Below, piece after piece: positions 26,563 to 36,712 of a stretch of DNA of 64,000 nucleotides. The stretch lies in assembly GCF_009296025.1 (NCBI RefSeq), contig NZ_CP045178.1, forward strand, positions 1,116,001 to 1,180,000, written 5' to 3'. Each line of letters opens with the position of its first letter. Positions within the stretch are counted from its first letter, which is position 1. The notes under the pieces are model-generated. The model saw only the letters and a program-made list of their open reading frames with translations, was not told the DNA's origin and did no database searches. The translations under genes and the position numbers were made by a program. The stretch comes from Streptomyces tsukubensis (lineage in GTDB: Bacteria > Actinomycetota > Actinomycetes > Streptomycetales > Streptomycetaceae).

Positions 26563-27842
26563 AGGCGCGCTCCACCACACACCATTCCCTGCCGGGGCTC
26601 AGGACCGCGCTGCGGCTGCTGGCCGAGGAGTTGCGGCTGCCGCCGGAGCTGCGTTCACGGCTGACCCTGTCGGTGGCGGCCGTCGCCGAGGGCGAGCTGC
26701 GGGCCGGCCGCACGGTCACCCTGGAGGCCAGGCCGGAGCCGGGGCCCGACGGGGCCCCGGGGGCCACCGTCGAACTGGCCGCCCCGCACGCGCCGTGGCT
26801 GCCGCCCGTCGCCGACCTGCCGCTGCCGGGGGAACGGGTGCCGGGCGCCACCGTCTGGCGGCTGCCCTCGCCCGCTGTTCCCGCCTGGGAGCCTTCGGCC
26901 CCCGCAAAGACACCGGCAGCCGAGGGGACGTCGGAAGCCGGGGCCACCGCCTACCGGGAGGACCGGCGCCAGCCGACCGTGGAACTGCTGGAGGAGGAGC
27001 TCCGCACCGCGGTGGCGCGCGCCGACGCGCTCGCCAAGGACCATCAGCGTCTCACCCGTGAGCTGGAGGAGACCAACAGCGGTGTCCTCGCCCTCTACGT
27101 TCAACTGGAGGAGCGCGACGAGCAGTTGCGGCGTGCCCACGGGCAGATGCTCCAGGAACTTGAGGACGCGCTGCGCCCGCCGCCGGTGCGGATCGAGGGG
27201 CTGGAGACGGCCATCCACTACGCGCCCGCGGGCACGGACGCTCCGACGGGCGGCGACCTGTACGACTGGTTCGAGCTGCCGGACGGCACGGTGCACATCA
27301 CGGTGGTGGACGCGCTCGGCCACGGGGTGACCAGTACTCGCAGCGCCCTCGACGTCACCCACGCGGTGCGGACGCTGGCCCTCGAAGGCCATCCGCTGGA
27401 GTCCGTCGTCGCCAGGACCGACGAGATCCTGCTGCCCTTCGACCGCGAACTGATGGCCACGGTGCTGCTGGTGCGGCTCGACCCCGCGACCGGCCGGCTC
27501 GACCTCGCCAACGGCAGCCACCCGCCCGCTCTGCTGGTTCGTAAGAACGGTGCGACGGCCTTCCTTGAGGTGCGCGGCCGGGGCGTCGGCTATCCGCTGC
27601 CCGGCAGCGAGCGGGTCAGACACGAACAACTGGATGTGGGCGATCTGCTGGTGCTGTACACGGACGGGCTCACGGAGAGCCGACGCGATCCCCGCGAGGG
27701 CGAGAAGCGGCTCGCCGAGGCGGCGGCCCGCCATCGCGGGCTGCCGATAGAGATGATTCCCGGCGCCCTCGCGGACGAGATGCACACCGTCATCCTGCAT
27801 CCGGACGACACGCTCGCGCTCACTGTACGGAGGGTCCGATGA
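26559..27842 (+). CDS. SpoIIE-type PP2C phosphatase (RsbU-like) with coiled coil
   Basis: 427 residues. About 1-110 resemble a reduced HATPase region. About 145-205 form a strong coiled coil (LLEEELRTAVARADALAK onward). About 215-427 are the PP2C domain, with metal-ligand motifs TGGDLYDWF, VVDALGHGVTSTRS and LLVLYTDGLTESR. Expected to be activated by RsbT and to dephosphorylate the downstream RsbV-like protein. It overlaps both neighbours by 4 bp. Confidence 0.88.
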   Translation: MKARSTTHHSLPGLRTALRLLAEELRLPPELRSRLTLSVAAVAEGELRAGRTVTLEARPEPGPDGAPGATVELAAPHAPWLPPVADLPLPGERVPGATVWRLPSPAVPAWEPSAPAKTPAAEGTSEAGATAYREDRRQPTVELLEEELRTAVARADALAKDHQRLTRELEETNSGVLALYVQLEERDEQLRRAHGQMLQELEDALRPPPVRIEGLETAIHYAPAGTDAPTGGDLYDWFELPDGTVHITVVDALGHGVTSTRSALDVTHAVRTLALEGHPLESVVARTDEILLPFDRELMATVLLVRLDPATGRLDLANGSHPPALLVRKNGATAFLEVRGRGVGYPLPGSERVRHEQLDVGDLLVLYTDGLTESRRDPREGEKRLAEAAARHRGLPIEMIPGALADEMHTVILHPDDTLALTVRRVR

Positions 27843-28258
27843 ACCGTCCCGCACCGGACACACCGTCCGTGACAGGCCCCGCCGCGGGGGTGGTCCCCGG
27901 CAGGCCGGGCGCCCTCACGGTGGAGACGGCGGAGGGACAGGGCGAGGTACTGCTGACACTTGAGGGCGACCTCGACTACGAGACGGCGGCCCTGCTGCAC
28001 AGCGCCCTGGAGGCGACGGCCTACGGTCCGGGGCGCAGGCTCGCACTCGATCTCTCCGGGCTCGTCTTCTTCGACTCCGGCGGCATCAACGCGCTGCTCG
28101 CCGTACGCCGGTCCGCACTCGACGCGGGTGCGGAGCTGACCATCCTGCGGATGTCCTCGATGGTCGAGCGAATATTCGGCATGACAGGACTGGACGAGAT
28201 CTTCGCGCCGCACGACGGTGGGCCTTCCGTGCCGGGGAACCCGGAAGGGAAAGGCTGA
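27839..28258 (+). CDS. STAS-domain anti-sigma-factor antagonist (RsbV-like)
   Basis: A 139-residue protein; after a Pro-rich start there is one STAS domain (about 30-135) with LTLEGDLDYETAALLH and the phosphorylation-site helix GLVFFDSGGINALLAV. When dephosphorylated it should bind the RsbW-like anti-sigma factor encoded next and free a sigma factor. It is translationally coupled to both neighbours. Confidence 0.9.
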   Translation: MNRPAPDTPSVTGPAAGVVPGRPGALTVETAEGQGEVLLTLEGDLDYETAALLHSALEATAYGPGRRLALDLSGLVFFDSGGINALLAVRRSALDAGAELTILRMSSMVERIFGMTGLDEIFAPHDGGPSVPGNPEGKG

Positions 28259-28647
28259 TGCCCACCCACGAGGCACACAGCCTGGTGCTTGAGGGGCCCG
28301 GCGCGACCAGCGCGGCGGCCAGGGACGCGGCCGTCCGCTTCGTGACCGGCCACTGTCCGTGGGCCGACACCGAGTCGGTGGTCCTCGTCGTCGCCGAACT
28401 CGTGGCCAACGCCTCCCGGCACACCGGCGGCCCTTGGCGGCTGACCCTCACCACGCGGGACGCGGAACTGACGGTGGGCGTCGAGGACGCCAGCCAGGAC
28501 CTGCCGGTGCCTCGGGCGCCGGACCTCTCGGGCGGCGGCGGCTTCGGCTGGCACATGGTGCAGCGTCTGGCGCAGCGGGTGGCGGTACTGCCGCTGCCCG
28601 GTGGCAAGCGGGTCGAGGCGAGCTGGCTGTCGACGGTCTGGGCGTAG
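28258..28647 (+). CDS. ATP-binding anti-sigma factor / serine kinase (RsbW-like)
   Basis: A 129-residue GHKL kinase: N box VLVVAELVANASRHTGG, G1-like VEDASQDLPVPRAP, and GGGGFGWHMVQRLAQRV. The G1 region lacks the usual D-x-G-x-G, as often in Streptomyces RsbW-type proteins. It ends the operon, and the next gene, convergent, is a SigB/F/G-type sigma factor, its likely partner. Two hairpins separate them. Confidence 0.85.
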   Translation: MPTHEAHSLVLEGPGATSAAARDAAVRFVTGHCPWADTESVVLVVAELVANASRHTGGPWRLTLTTRDAELTVGVEDASQDLPVPRAPDLSGGGGFGWHMVQRLAQRVAVLPLPGGKRVEASWLSTVWA

Positions 28648-28797
28648 CCCGCCCGGCTCGTGTACGAGGAACGTGTACGAGGAAAGGGGCTAGGCGCGGG
28701 CGACTTGCGCTTACGGGTGCGGCCTGGGGATGTCCAGCTCGTACGGGTACGGGTACGGGTTCGGCCAGGGCGCGTGCGACCCCGGCGGCAGCCCGCG

Positions 28798-28819
28798 CCG
28801 CACCACATCGGTGGTGCGG
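28798..28819 (+). terminator. hairpin downstream of the rsb operon
   Basis: ccgcaccac (28798-28806) pairs perfectly with gtggtgcgg (28811-28819) around a 4-base loop, about 150 bp past the rsbW-like stop. No U-tract, as usual in this GC range. Confidence 0.5.
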
Positions 28820-28974
28820 CAGGCCGGCCCGAGCTTCGGGGCAGGAAATACGGTCGGTCGGATGCGGACGCGGCAAGCCGGATGCGGCGAGCCGGACGTA
28901 TCAAGTCGGGTGCAGCAAGCCGCACCTGACCGGCCGCACGCAGCCGGCCGCACGGGTGGCGGACCACCCGGGAC

Positions 28975-29010
28975 GATCCGGGAGCCGCCCCGCGCGCCGG
29001 CTCCCGGATC
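28975..29010 (-). terminator. 12-bp perfect hairpin after the sigma-factor gene
   Basis: gatccgggagcc (28975-28986) and ggctcccggatc (28999-29010) form a perfect stem with a 12-base loop. It starts 11 bases beyond the sigma-factor stop on the minus strand, so it probably terminates that gene. Confidence 0.7.
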
Positions 29011-29021
29011 CACGCCGCCCG

Positions 29022-29894
29022 TCAGCCGGCCAGCATTCCGCGACGCAGCCGGGCGGTGATCCGGGTCAGCAGCCGGGACACGTGCATCTGTGAGACACCC
29101 AGTTCGACGCCGATCTGCGCCTGGGTCATCTCGTCGCCGAACCGCATCTGGAGAATGCGCCTGTCCCGCGCGTCCAGCCCGTCGATGAGCGGTTTGAGCG
29201 TGCCCACGGTCTCCACCGTCTCCAGGGCGGGATCGAGAGCGCCCACGCGGTCCGCGAGGCTGTGCGAGGCGTCCTCACCGGAGTCGTCGAGCGGCATGTC
29301 CAGCGACCCGGCGGAGTAGGCGTTGCTCGCGAGCAGCCCCTCCATCACGTTCTCCTCGTCGATGCCGAGGTGGACGGCGAGTTCCTTGGTCGTGGGCGCC
29401 CGGTCGAGGCTCTGGTGGAGCAGGTCGGTCGCGCGGGCCAGCTCTATGCGCAACTCCTGGAGCCTGCGCGGCACATGCACCGCCCAGCTCGTATCACGGA
29501 AGAATCGTTTGATCTCCCCGATGACGCAGGGCATGGCGAAACTCGCGAACTCGATCCCGCGGGCCAGCTCGAACCGGTTGATGGCTTTGATCAGTCCGAT
29601 GGTGCCGACCTGGACGATCTCCTCCGTCGATTCGGAACGGCTACGGAACCGCGCGGCGGCGAACTTCACGAGCGACAGGTTCAGTTCCACAAGGGTGTTG
29701 CGTACGTACTGATGTTCGGGCGTACCCTCTTCGAGAGTGGCCAGCCGACTGAAGAAGAGCTTCGACAGCTCGCGGGAGTCCTGGGGCGACACAGCCGACG
29801 GGCGTTCGACGCGGGGCAGTTCCGGTATGTACGGGGCGGGCCTGCTGACGGAAACCGTCCGGCTCGCGCCGTGGACCTCGGTGGCTTCTGGCAT
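29022..29894 (-). CDS. RNA polymerase sigma factor, SigB/SigF/SigG family
   Basis: About 290 residues. Region 2 has VRNTLVELNLSLVKFAAARF and IVQVGTIGLIKAINRFE with ARGIEFASFAMPCVIGEIKR. Region 3 has WAVHVPRRLQELRIELARA, and region 4 has RDRRILQMRFGDEMTQAQIG with the HTH GVSQMHVSRLLTRI. The ATG at 29894 (MPEATEV) has a well-placed GGGGAG; the ATG at 29909 also exists but its site is too close. A stress or differentiation sigma factor, probably held by the convergent RsbW-like anti-sigma factor. Confidence 0.92.
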   Translation of the reverse strand: MPEATEVHGASRTVSVSRPAPYIPELPRVERPSAVSPQDSRELSKLFFSRLATLEEGTPEHQYVRNTLVELNLSLVKFAAARFRSRSESTEEIVQVGTIGLIKAINRFELARGIEFASFAMPCVIGEIKRFFRDTSWAVHVPRRLQELRIELARATDLLHQSLDRAPTTKELAVHLGIDEENVMEGLLASNAYSAGSLDMPLDDSGEDASHSLADRVGALDPALETVETVGTLKPLIDGLDARDRRILQMRFGDEMTQAQIGVELGVSQMHVSRLLTRITARLRRGMLAG

Positions 29895-30197
29895 ACGGCC
29901 ACTCCCCATTCTCCGTCGGCGTACGACGCCTGCGTGCCGCGCCGGGGGCTACCACACGCCGGCGACGACGGGGCCGCGTCGCGACGCGAATTGCGGTGCC
30001 TTAGGGCATGTACCCCCGAATCGGGCGGACATGGGCGGAGGTTTCAGCCGAATCCCGCTGTGCAGCGGCCGGTTTCCGTATGTACCCGCGCGGGGCTGGG
30101 ACGGGAAGGGACCCGGGGCCACGAGCGGCCACCGGGTCCCTTGGGACGGCGCTTGGAGGGACGTGTGTCCTACGGACGTGGACCCCCGTGACGGGGA
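29895..30197. other. intergenic region upstream of the sigma factor
   Basis: About 300 bp between guaB1's stop and the sigma-factor start. It holds the guaB1 terminator hairpin (separate entry) and should hold the sigma-factor promoter. No protein-coding or RNA gene was recognised. Confidence 0.6.
30106..30142 (-). terminator. hairpin downstream of guaB1
   Basis: aagggacccgg (30106-30116) pairs perfectly over 11 bp with ccgggtccctt (30132-30142), about 55 bp beyond the guaB1 stop. Confidence 0.65.
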
Positions 30198-32026
<1,829 letters not shown>

Positions 32027-32647
32027 TCAGCCGAGACCGGGGCCGGGGCCGGGGCCGGGGCCGGGGGCAGGTTGGGAATCCGGGTCCGGATCCTCCGGTG
32101 CCGTGTCCGGGTCGAGGTCGAGCAGCACGCCGACCGGGGTCGGGGAGGCCCGCCAGTGGGTCACGGTGTCCCGCAGTACCTCCTGGGCGATCCGCCAGTC
32201 GCGGGGAGCGGTCCGCGCGTACGCCGCCCAGTGGGAGACGACGAACAGCCGGCCCCGGGCGGGCGGCGCCCACGACAGGTCGGCGAGACAGTCCGCGAGA
32301 GCGTCCCAGTTCCGCCCGAACCAGTCAGGCAGGGCCAGGTCACGCGCACAGCGGTCCATGAAAGCGGCCTTGTCCTCGACTCCGGAGAGGTCGAGGGAGA
32401 CGGTCTCCCATCCCCCGGCCCGAGCCACGTCCAGCACGGCCGCGGCCGGCTCGACGGCGCTCTGCCCGCCTCCGGCAGACGCGGCCACGGCGGGCTCGAA
32501 CGCTGCGGGCTCGACAGCGACCGGCTCGACCTCGGCAGCCTCGGCTTCCAGCGGCTCGGCCTCGGCCCCCACCGGCTCGGCTCCGTCCGACCGAGTCACC
32601 CGGTGTCCGCCCTCGCCCTCCGTGTCAGGACCTCGCATGCCGCCCAC
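32027..32647 (-). CDS. barstar-family protein with low-complexity ends
   Basis: 206 residues. An acidic, Glu/Pro/Ala-rich N-terminal region (about 20-75, units such as AEVEPVAVEP) is followed by a barstar domain (about 78-175). Typical barstar segments are SLDLSGVEDKAAFMDRCARDL, LPDWFGRNWDALADCLADL and GVLLDLDPD. A PGPGPGPG tail ends the protein. Barstar binds and inhibits barnase-type RNases. No RNase gene is adjacent, so its partner is elsewhere or it acts alone. The tail is encoded by a hexamer DNA repeat. Confidence 0.85.
   Translation of the reverse strand: MGGMRGPDTEGEGGHRVTRSDGAEPVGAEAEPLEAEAAEVEPVAVEPAAFEPAVAASAGGGQSAVEPAAAVLDVARAGGWETVSLDLSGVEDKAAFMDRCARDLALPDWFGRNWDALADCLADLSWAPPARGRLFVVSHWAAYARTAPRDWRIAQEVLRDTVTHWRASPTPVGVLLDLDPDTAPEDPDPDSQPAPGPGPGPGPGLG
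32037..32066. repeat. five ccgggg hexamers encoding the PG tail of the barstar protein
   Basis: Five exact tandem copies of ccgggg inside the 3' end of the barstar gene; each adds Pro-Gly to the C-terminus. Confidence 0.9.
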
Positions 32648-32757
32648 ACCATCCTCACCGTGTCATTCGCGCCATGTCGCCCGCGCCTTGTCGCCCTCGC
32701 CCTTGTCGCCCTCGCCTTGGGCATCCGGTAAGGATCCGGGCATCCGGTCAGGATCCG

Positions 32758-33777
32758 TCAGGATCCGTCGGGGTCCGCACGGTCCAGAGCCGGCAGCGGC
32801 AGCGGCTCCGCGGTCAGGAGATGGTCGGCCGCGGCGGTGTCCGTGACCAGGCTGGTGACCAGGCCGGAGCGGAGCACCGCGTCGATGGCGGCCGCCTTGC
32901 GCTGACCGCCCGCGATGGCGACCACCTCGGGGATACGGCGCAACCGGTCCGCCTCGACCGTGATGCACCGCTCCCCCAGGTCCCTGCCGACCCTGCGGCC
33001 CTGCGCGTCGAAGAGGTGCGCCGACATCTCGGCGGCGACGCCCAGCGAGGCGTAGTGCTCCCGCTCCTTGTCGCTGAGCATGTCGTGGACGGTGGAGATG
33101 CCCGGCTCCCAGGAACCGATGGAGACGGCGGCCACGGTGACCTTGTCGAAGTAGTCGAACGCCCTGGCGATGCCGGTCTGTCCCCGCAGCGCGGCCGCGG
33201 TGGCCGGGTCGGGGAGCAGCATCGGCGCGTAGATGGGGTGCGCCTCACCGCCGGAGACCTGGGCGGCGCGGCGGACGGCCTCGACGGAGCCGCGTTCCGC
33301 CGTGCCCGCGTCGTACACGCCGGTCAGCTGCACGACGGTGCAGGGCGGCAGCGTGTGCAGTGCGGTCGCCGTGTGAATGGTGGAACGCCCCCACGCGAGT
33401 CCGAGCACGTCGCCCTCGGTGACCAGCTCGCCGAGCAGGTCGGCGGCGACCTCACCCAGGTTCTCCGGGTCGGGTGAGTCGTCGGCGTCGGCCGGTGACT
33501 CCACGACGACGGCGTGCCGGAGGCCGTAGCGGGCGCGCAGCGCGTCGGAGCGCTCCGCGTCCAGCTCGGCGGGGACGCGGATCTCGATCCGTACGAGATC
33601 GCGTTCGAGCGCCGTCTCAAGCACCCGCGCCACCTTGAAGCGGCTGACGCCGAACTCCTCGGCGATCTGGATCTTGGACTTGCCCTCAAGATAGAAACGG
33701 CGGGCCATCGCCGCCGCCTGGACGAGCTCAGCGGGTCCCATCCGCATGGCTGACCGACCCGCCGACATAGCCGACAC
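32758..33777 (-). CDS. SorC-family sugar-binding transcriptional regulator
   Basis: 339 residues from a GTG at 33777 with GAGGAG seven bases upstream. The N-terminal HTH (about 20-65) has AAAMARRFYLEGKSKIQIAE and FGVSRFKVARVLETAL. The C-terminal SorC effector domain has LAWGRSTIHTAT, VQLTGVYDAG and VAIAGGQRKAAAIDAVLRSG, a phosphosugar-binding signature. It lies 106 bp downstream of rpe on the same strand; a role in pentose or sugar-phosphate control is plausible. Confidence 0.9.
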   Translation of the reverse strand: MSAMSAGRSAMRMGPAELVQAAAMARRFYLEGKSKIQIAEEFGVSRFKVARVLETALERDLVRIEIRVPAELDAERSDALRARYGLRHAVVVESPADADDSPDPENLGEVAADLLGELVTEGDVLGLAWGRSTIHTATALHTLPPCTVVQLTGVYDAGTAERGSVEAVRRAAQVSGGEAHPIYAPMLLPDPATAAALRGQTGIARAFDYFDKVTVAAVSIGSWEPGISTVHDMLSDKEREHYASLGVAAEMSAHLFDAQGRRVGRDLGERCITVEADRLRRIPEVVAIAGGQRKAAAIDAVLRSGLVTSLVTDTAAADHLLTAEPLPLPALDRADPDGS

Positions 33778-33883
33778 GGCTCACTCCTCACTGGTGTTTC
33801 ACGCTCTGGATTTCGCCGCTCATCCTCGCAGATCCGGCGGGACCGATCAGCCCCTCCCGGGCCGGGTTCACTTCGGCTCGGTC

Positions 33884-34579
33884 TCAGGCGGCCGGGTGGC
33901 CTTCGGTCCTTCCGGCGGCCGCGGCGGCCTCTTCCGCCTGGTGTCGCAGCATGCGTACGGCCGCTTCCGGGTTGTCCGTGCCGTACACGGCGGAACCCGC
34001 CACGAAGACGTCCGCACCGGCCTCCGCGCAGCGCTCGATGGTGGACGCGGAGACGCCTCCGTCGACCTGGAGCCAGAGTTCGAGTCCGTGCTTGCCGATC
34101 AGCTCACGGGTGCGGCGGATCTTGGGCAACATGATGTCGAGGAACGACTGGCCGCCGAACCCCGGCTCAACGGTCATGATCAGAAGCATGTCCAGCTCGG
34201 GGAGCAGGTCCTCGTAGGGCTCGATGGCGCTGGCGGGCTTGAGCGCCATCGACGCGCGGGCGCCCTTGGCCCTGATCTCGCGGGCGAGTCGTACGGGTGC
34301 GGCCGCGGCCTCCGCGTGGAAGGTGACGGACCCGGCGCCCGCCTCCACGTACTGCGGGGCCCAGCGGTCCGGGTCCTCGATCATCAGGTGGCAGTCCAGC
34401 GGCGTCTCGGTCGCCCTGCTCAGCGCCTCCACCACGGGGACGCCGAGGGTCAGGTTCGGGACGAAGTGATTGTCCATCACGTCGACGTGGAGCCAGTCGG
34501 CCCCTTCGACCGCGCGGGCTTCCTCCGCGAGCCGCGAGAAGTCGGCGGACAGGATGCTGGGGTTGATCTGGACGGCCAT
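33884..34579 (-). CDS. rpe: ribulose-phosphate 3-epimerase
   Basis: 231-residue TIM barrel from the ATG at 34579 ([17 protein letters not shown]). Catalytic and metal-site motifs are [43 protein letters not shown] and [14 protein letters not shown]. It interconverts ribulose-5-P and xylulose-5-P in the pentose phosphate pathway. In many streptomycetes rsmB/sun and fmt lie upstream of rpe. Here the accessory island begins instead, so rpe marks the core/island junction. Confidence 0.96.
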   Translation of the reverse strand: MAVQINPSILSADFSRLAEEARAVEGADWLHVDVMDNHFVPNLTLGVPVVEALSRATETPLDCHLMIEDPDRWAPQYVEAGAGSVTFHAEAAAAPVRLAREIRAKGARASMALKPASAIEPYEDLLPELDMLLIMTVEPGFGGQSFLDIMLPKIRRTRELIGKHGLELWLQVDGGVSASTIERCAEAGADVFVAGSAVYGTDNPEAAVRMLRHQAEEAAAAAGRTEGHPAA

Positions 34580-35264
34580 GCCCCAAGCCTGCCATGCCTG
34601 CGGCCTGTTCCGTGCGCCGGTCCGGCTGCCGACCCCCACCGGCCTCCGGATACGGGTACCGGTGCCCGCCCGCAAGGGCCGGGCACCGCACCGAACGAAC
34701 CACATCGGACCGGACCCCACTGGGCACATCGGACCGGACGGTCCCGGGGGTACGTCGGTCGGGGCGGTACCGGGGCACATCGGTCACCGCACCGCACCGG
34801 CTCGTGCGGGGTGTAGGCGCTTATTCGGAATGACTTATTCCGCTGTGGCGACCTGCACTTTTGGCGACTGTCTCACTCATTGGTCACGGACCCTGTCTCA
34901 CGATCTTGACCACTGGGTGCTCCCCGCAAGTCGGACTGTCTCTTCTTCACGGCGGTGTGAAGGTTAGGCCAGTACGTCGATCAACGTGGAGGCGCTTACA
35001 CGGACGTGCCCTCGTGCGGGTCGATCACGATGCCACGGTCACGAAACGGTTTGAGCGCGCTACTCACACCACGCATTCGACAGGCGGCAGCCCATGGGAG
35101 CGCGTGGAGATGCAGCGACGCAGGTCCAGGCTGTGGACGTTTCTGCTGTCACATGAGGGATTGTGGTCCCTGCTTGCCACCACGGCCTCCGCGCTCGCGC
35201 TGGAACTGCTGCCGAATCTGGTGCAGGCCCTGCTGGTTCTCGGGGATGCACTGAGCGTTTTCGG
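34580..35264. other. junction region between rpe and accessory island
   Basis: About 685 bp. The first part is GC-rich and holds two 15-bp copies of cacatcggaccggac (34701-34715, 34725-34739). From about 34815 composition drops (ttattcggaatgacttattc) and no core gene is seen. A weak ORF at 34861-35283 has no recognisable product and is not annotated. An integration or rearrangement boundary is likely here. Confidence 0.5.
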
Positions 35265-35540
35265 CGTTGCCTCTCCAGGGTGAGGACGGCCTTGGTGATG
35301 ACGGTCATGCGGTTGGGGCTGATGTGGGATCTGCGGAAGATCTGCCAGGACTTCAGTCGTGCCATGCCGCGTTCGACGAGCGCTCGTGCCTGTGCGAGGG
35401 CGCGGTTGAGGGTGGGCTGGGTGGGGGTGAGTTCACCACCGGGTGGGCGTCTGAGGCCGGTGGTGACTCAGGGGCCGGCGCCCCTGTAGGCACGGTCGGC
35501 GAGGATCGGGACGCCTTGTCGCTCGCAAGCCAGACGATCT
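35265..35540 (-). pseudogene. IS5-family transposase fragment with in-frame stop
   Basis: Minus-strand translation gives the C-terminal part of a DDE transposase: QGVPILADRAYRGAGP, then a TGA (35468-35470) where tryptophan is usual. It then continues VTTGLRRPPGGELTPTQPT and VERGMARLKSWQIFRRSH to LTLERQRR. The N-terminal catalytic half is missing, and the frame runs on to 35060 without similarity. It is a dead element and differs from the intact IS5 copy at 38.5 kb. Confidence 0.75.
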
Positions 35541-35741
35541 TACCTCCAGGGCAAGTATCCGGGCCGCGTCCTCGTTCCCCCCAGGCCCGTAGCTCAGGAC
35601 CTTCTTCATGGCCGTCTGGAGGCCCTGAGCGTCAGGTCAAGACCGTCGGAGGTTCGTCACCCCGTGCCGCTCCAGCCCCTCCTGGCGCTACCTTGGGCTC
35701 GTGGCGCTCCTCATCGTCACGGGCCCTCGGTCTCCTGCGGG

Positions 35742-36134
35742 TCACACAGTGCGAGCCCTCGGAGTGCCCTCCCGCGGCTCGTGCTCATCCTCGACCTCGA
35801 CCAGCCGCCACGCAGGGTGGAAGTCGCGGTGGCCGTCGTACGCCGCAACGAGTGCGTGGATCACCGGGCTACGGAAGTCCCGCGAGAGTCCGGCCCACAA
35901 CTCCCTGGCCGCCCTCTTCCAGAGGACGCGCCCCTCGTTGTCCTCCGCCCTCCGCGGAAACTCCTCCACCCAGTCCATGAGCCGACGCTTCGCCTCGACG
36001 TCGGCGAGGACCCGGGCTTGCAACTTTGCCACGTCCTGGTTCTTGCCGGGCTTCAGTGCGCGAGCCGCAGTTTCGTCCTCGTCAAGACGGGCCCAGAGGA
36101 AGTCCCTCATGGCCGCGAATTCGTCGTCTCTCAT
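35742..36134 (-). CDS. DUF6221-like hypothetical protein
   Basis: A 130-residue, highly charged helical protein. The N-terminal pattern MRDFLWARLDEDETAARAL and the internal LADVEAKRRLMDW match the small DUF6221 family, frequent in streptomycete accessory DNA. The family's usual tail around the Tyr-x-x-His-Pro-x-Tyr region is replaced by AAYDGHRDFHPAWRLVE. The function is unknown. It lies between two transposase remnants. Confidence 0.5.
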   Translation of the reverse strand: MRDDEFAAMRDFLWARLDEDETAARALKPGKNQDVAKLQARVLADVEAKRRLMDWVEEFPRRAEDNEGRVLWKRAARELWAGLSRDFRSPVIHALVAAYDGHRDFHPAWRLVEVEDEHEPREGTPRARTV

Positions 36135-36365
36135 CGCTTACCCCCTAGTCGGCGTTGAGAGGCCATCATCCACCAGACCGGTCAGTCCTTGAGCTTTTTC
36201 AGCGTGGCCACTGGCGGACGCAGGTGAGGTGGTGAGGGGGTCGCAACGCACGGGGCTCCTGTGCCGTTAAGGGAGGTGTCCGAAGTGTCAACCCGTGGGC
36301 TCAGGAGATGCTCGTTGCGTGGGTGACGGCCCGCCACCCCATCGTCACGATGACGTGACCAGCAC
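36135..36365. other. intergenic stretch before the IS5 remnant
   Basis: About 230 bp without a recognisable gene between the DUF6221-like gene and the IS5 remnant. A short frame around 36290-36350 encodes a peptide containing EMLVAWVTARHP but has no clear start. Confidence 0.4.
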
Positions 36366-36610
36366 GGATCACTGAGCCTTTTCCAACCTCACGTTGAGGC
36401 GTAGTGAAGGACGAGGACGGCCTTCACGAAGTCGGTGCTCTGGTTGGTGCCGCAGCGGAGCTTCCGCAGGAGGCGCCAGCCCTTCAAGACGGCCATGGCC
36501 TGCTCGCCGACGCACCGGATCTTGGCGTGGCTGTTGTTGCGCCGTCGCTTCCAGCGCTTGAGCCGACGGCCCCGGAAGGGGACTCGGATGTGCCGCGCCC
36601 GCAACCTGAC
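36366..36610 (-). pseudogene. IS5-family 3' remnant with terminal repeat
   Basis: The minus strand encodes HIRVPFRGRRLKRW, then HAKIRCVGEQAMAVLKGWRL and LRKLRCGTNQ to a stop at 36389, closely paralleling the C-terminus of the intact IS5 transposase (HAKIRSLGERAMAILKSWRL). The outer sequence gatcactgagccttttccaa closely resembles the right inverted repeat of the intact element (gatcagtgaacctcttccaa on the minus strand). Only the 3' end of the element remains; the upstream part has been replaced by the next gene. Confidence 0.75.
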
Positions 36611-36712
36611 CGGTCGCTTCGGGATGCCCAACTGCCCAGTGCCGTCAAAGCGATGGCGCGCCGACAGAAGCAGGATATAACCTCCTCTCCAATACAGAGA
36701 AGAGGAGTCGCC

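Larger units (their letters stand above)
28648..29021. other. intergenic region between rsb operon and sigma factor
   Basis: A 374-bp gap between convergent genes with short imperfect repeats (gtacgggtacgggtacgggt near 28740; gcaagccggatgcgg-like words at 28860-28930) and two hairpins listed separately. No ORF with homology was recognised. Confidence 0.6.

Noticed and set aside
34861..35283. 140-codon plus-strand ORF at the island junction
   Set aside because: No recognisable family, no clear ribosome site, and it runs into the transposase fragment on the other strand.
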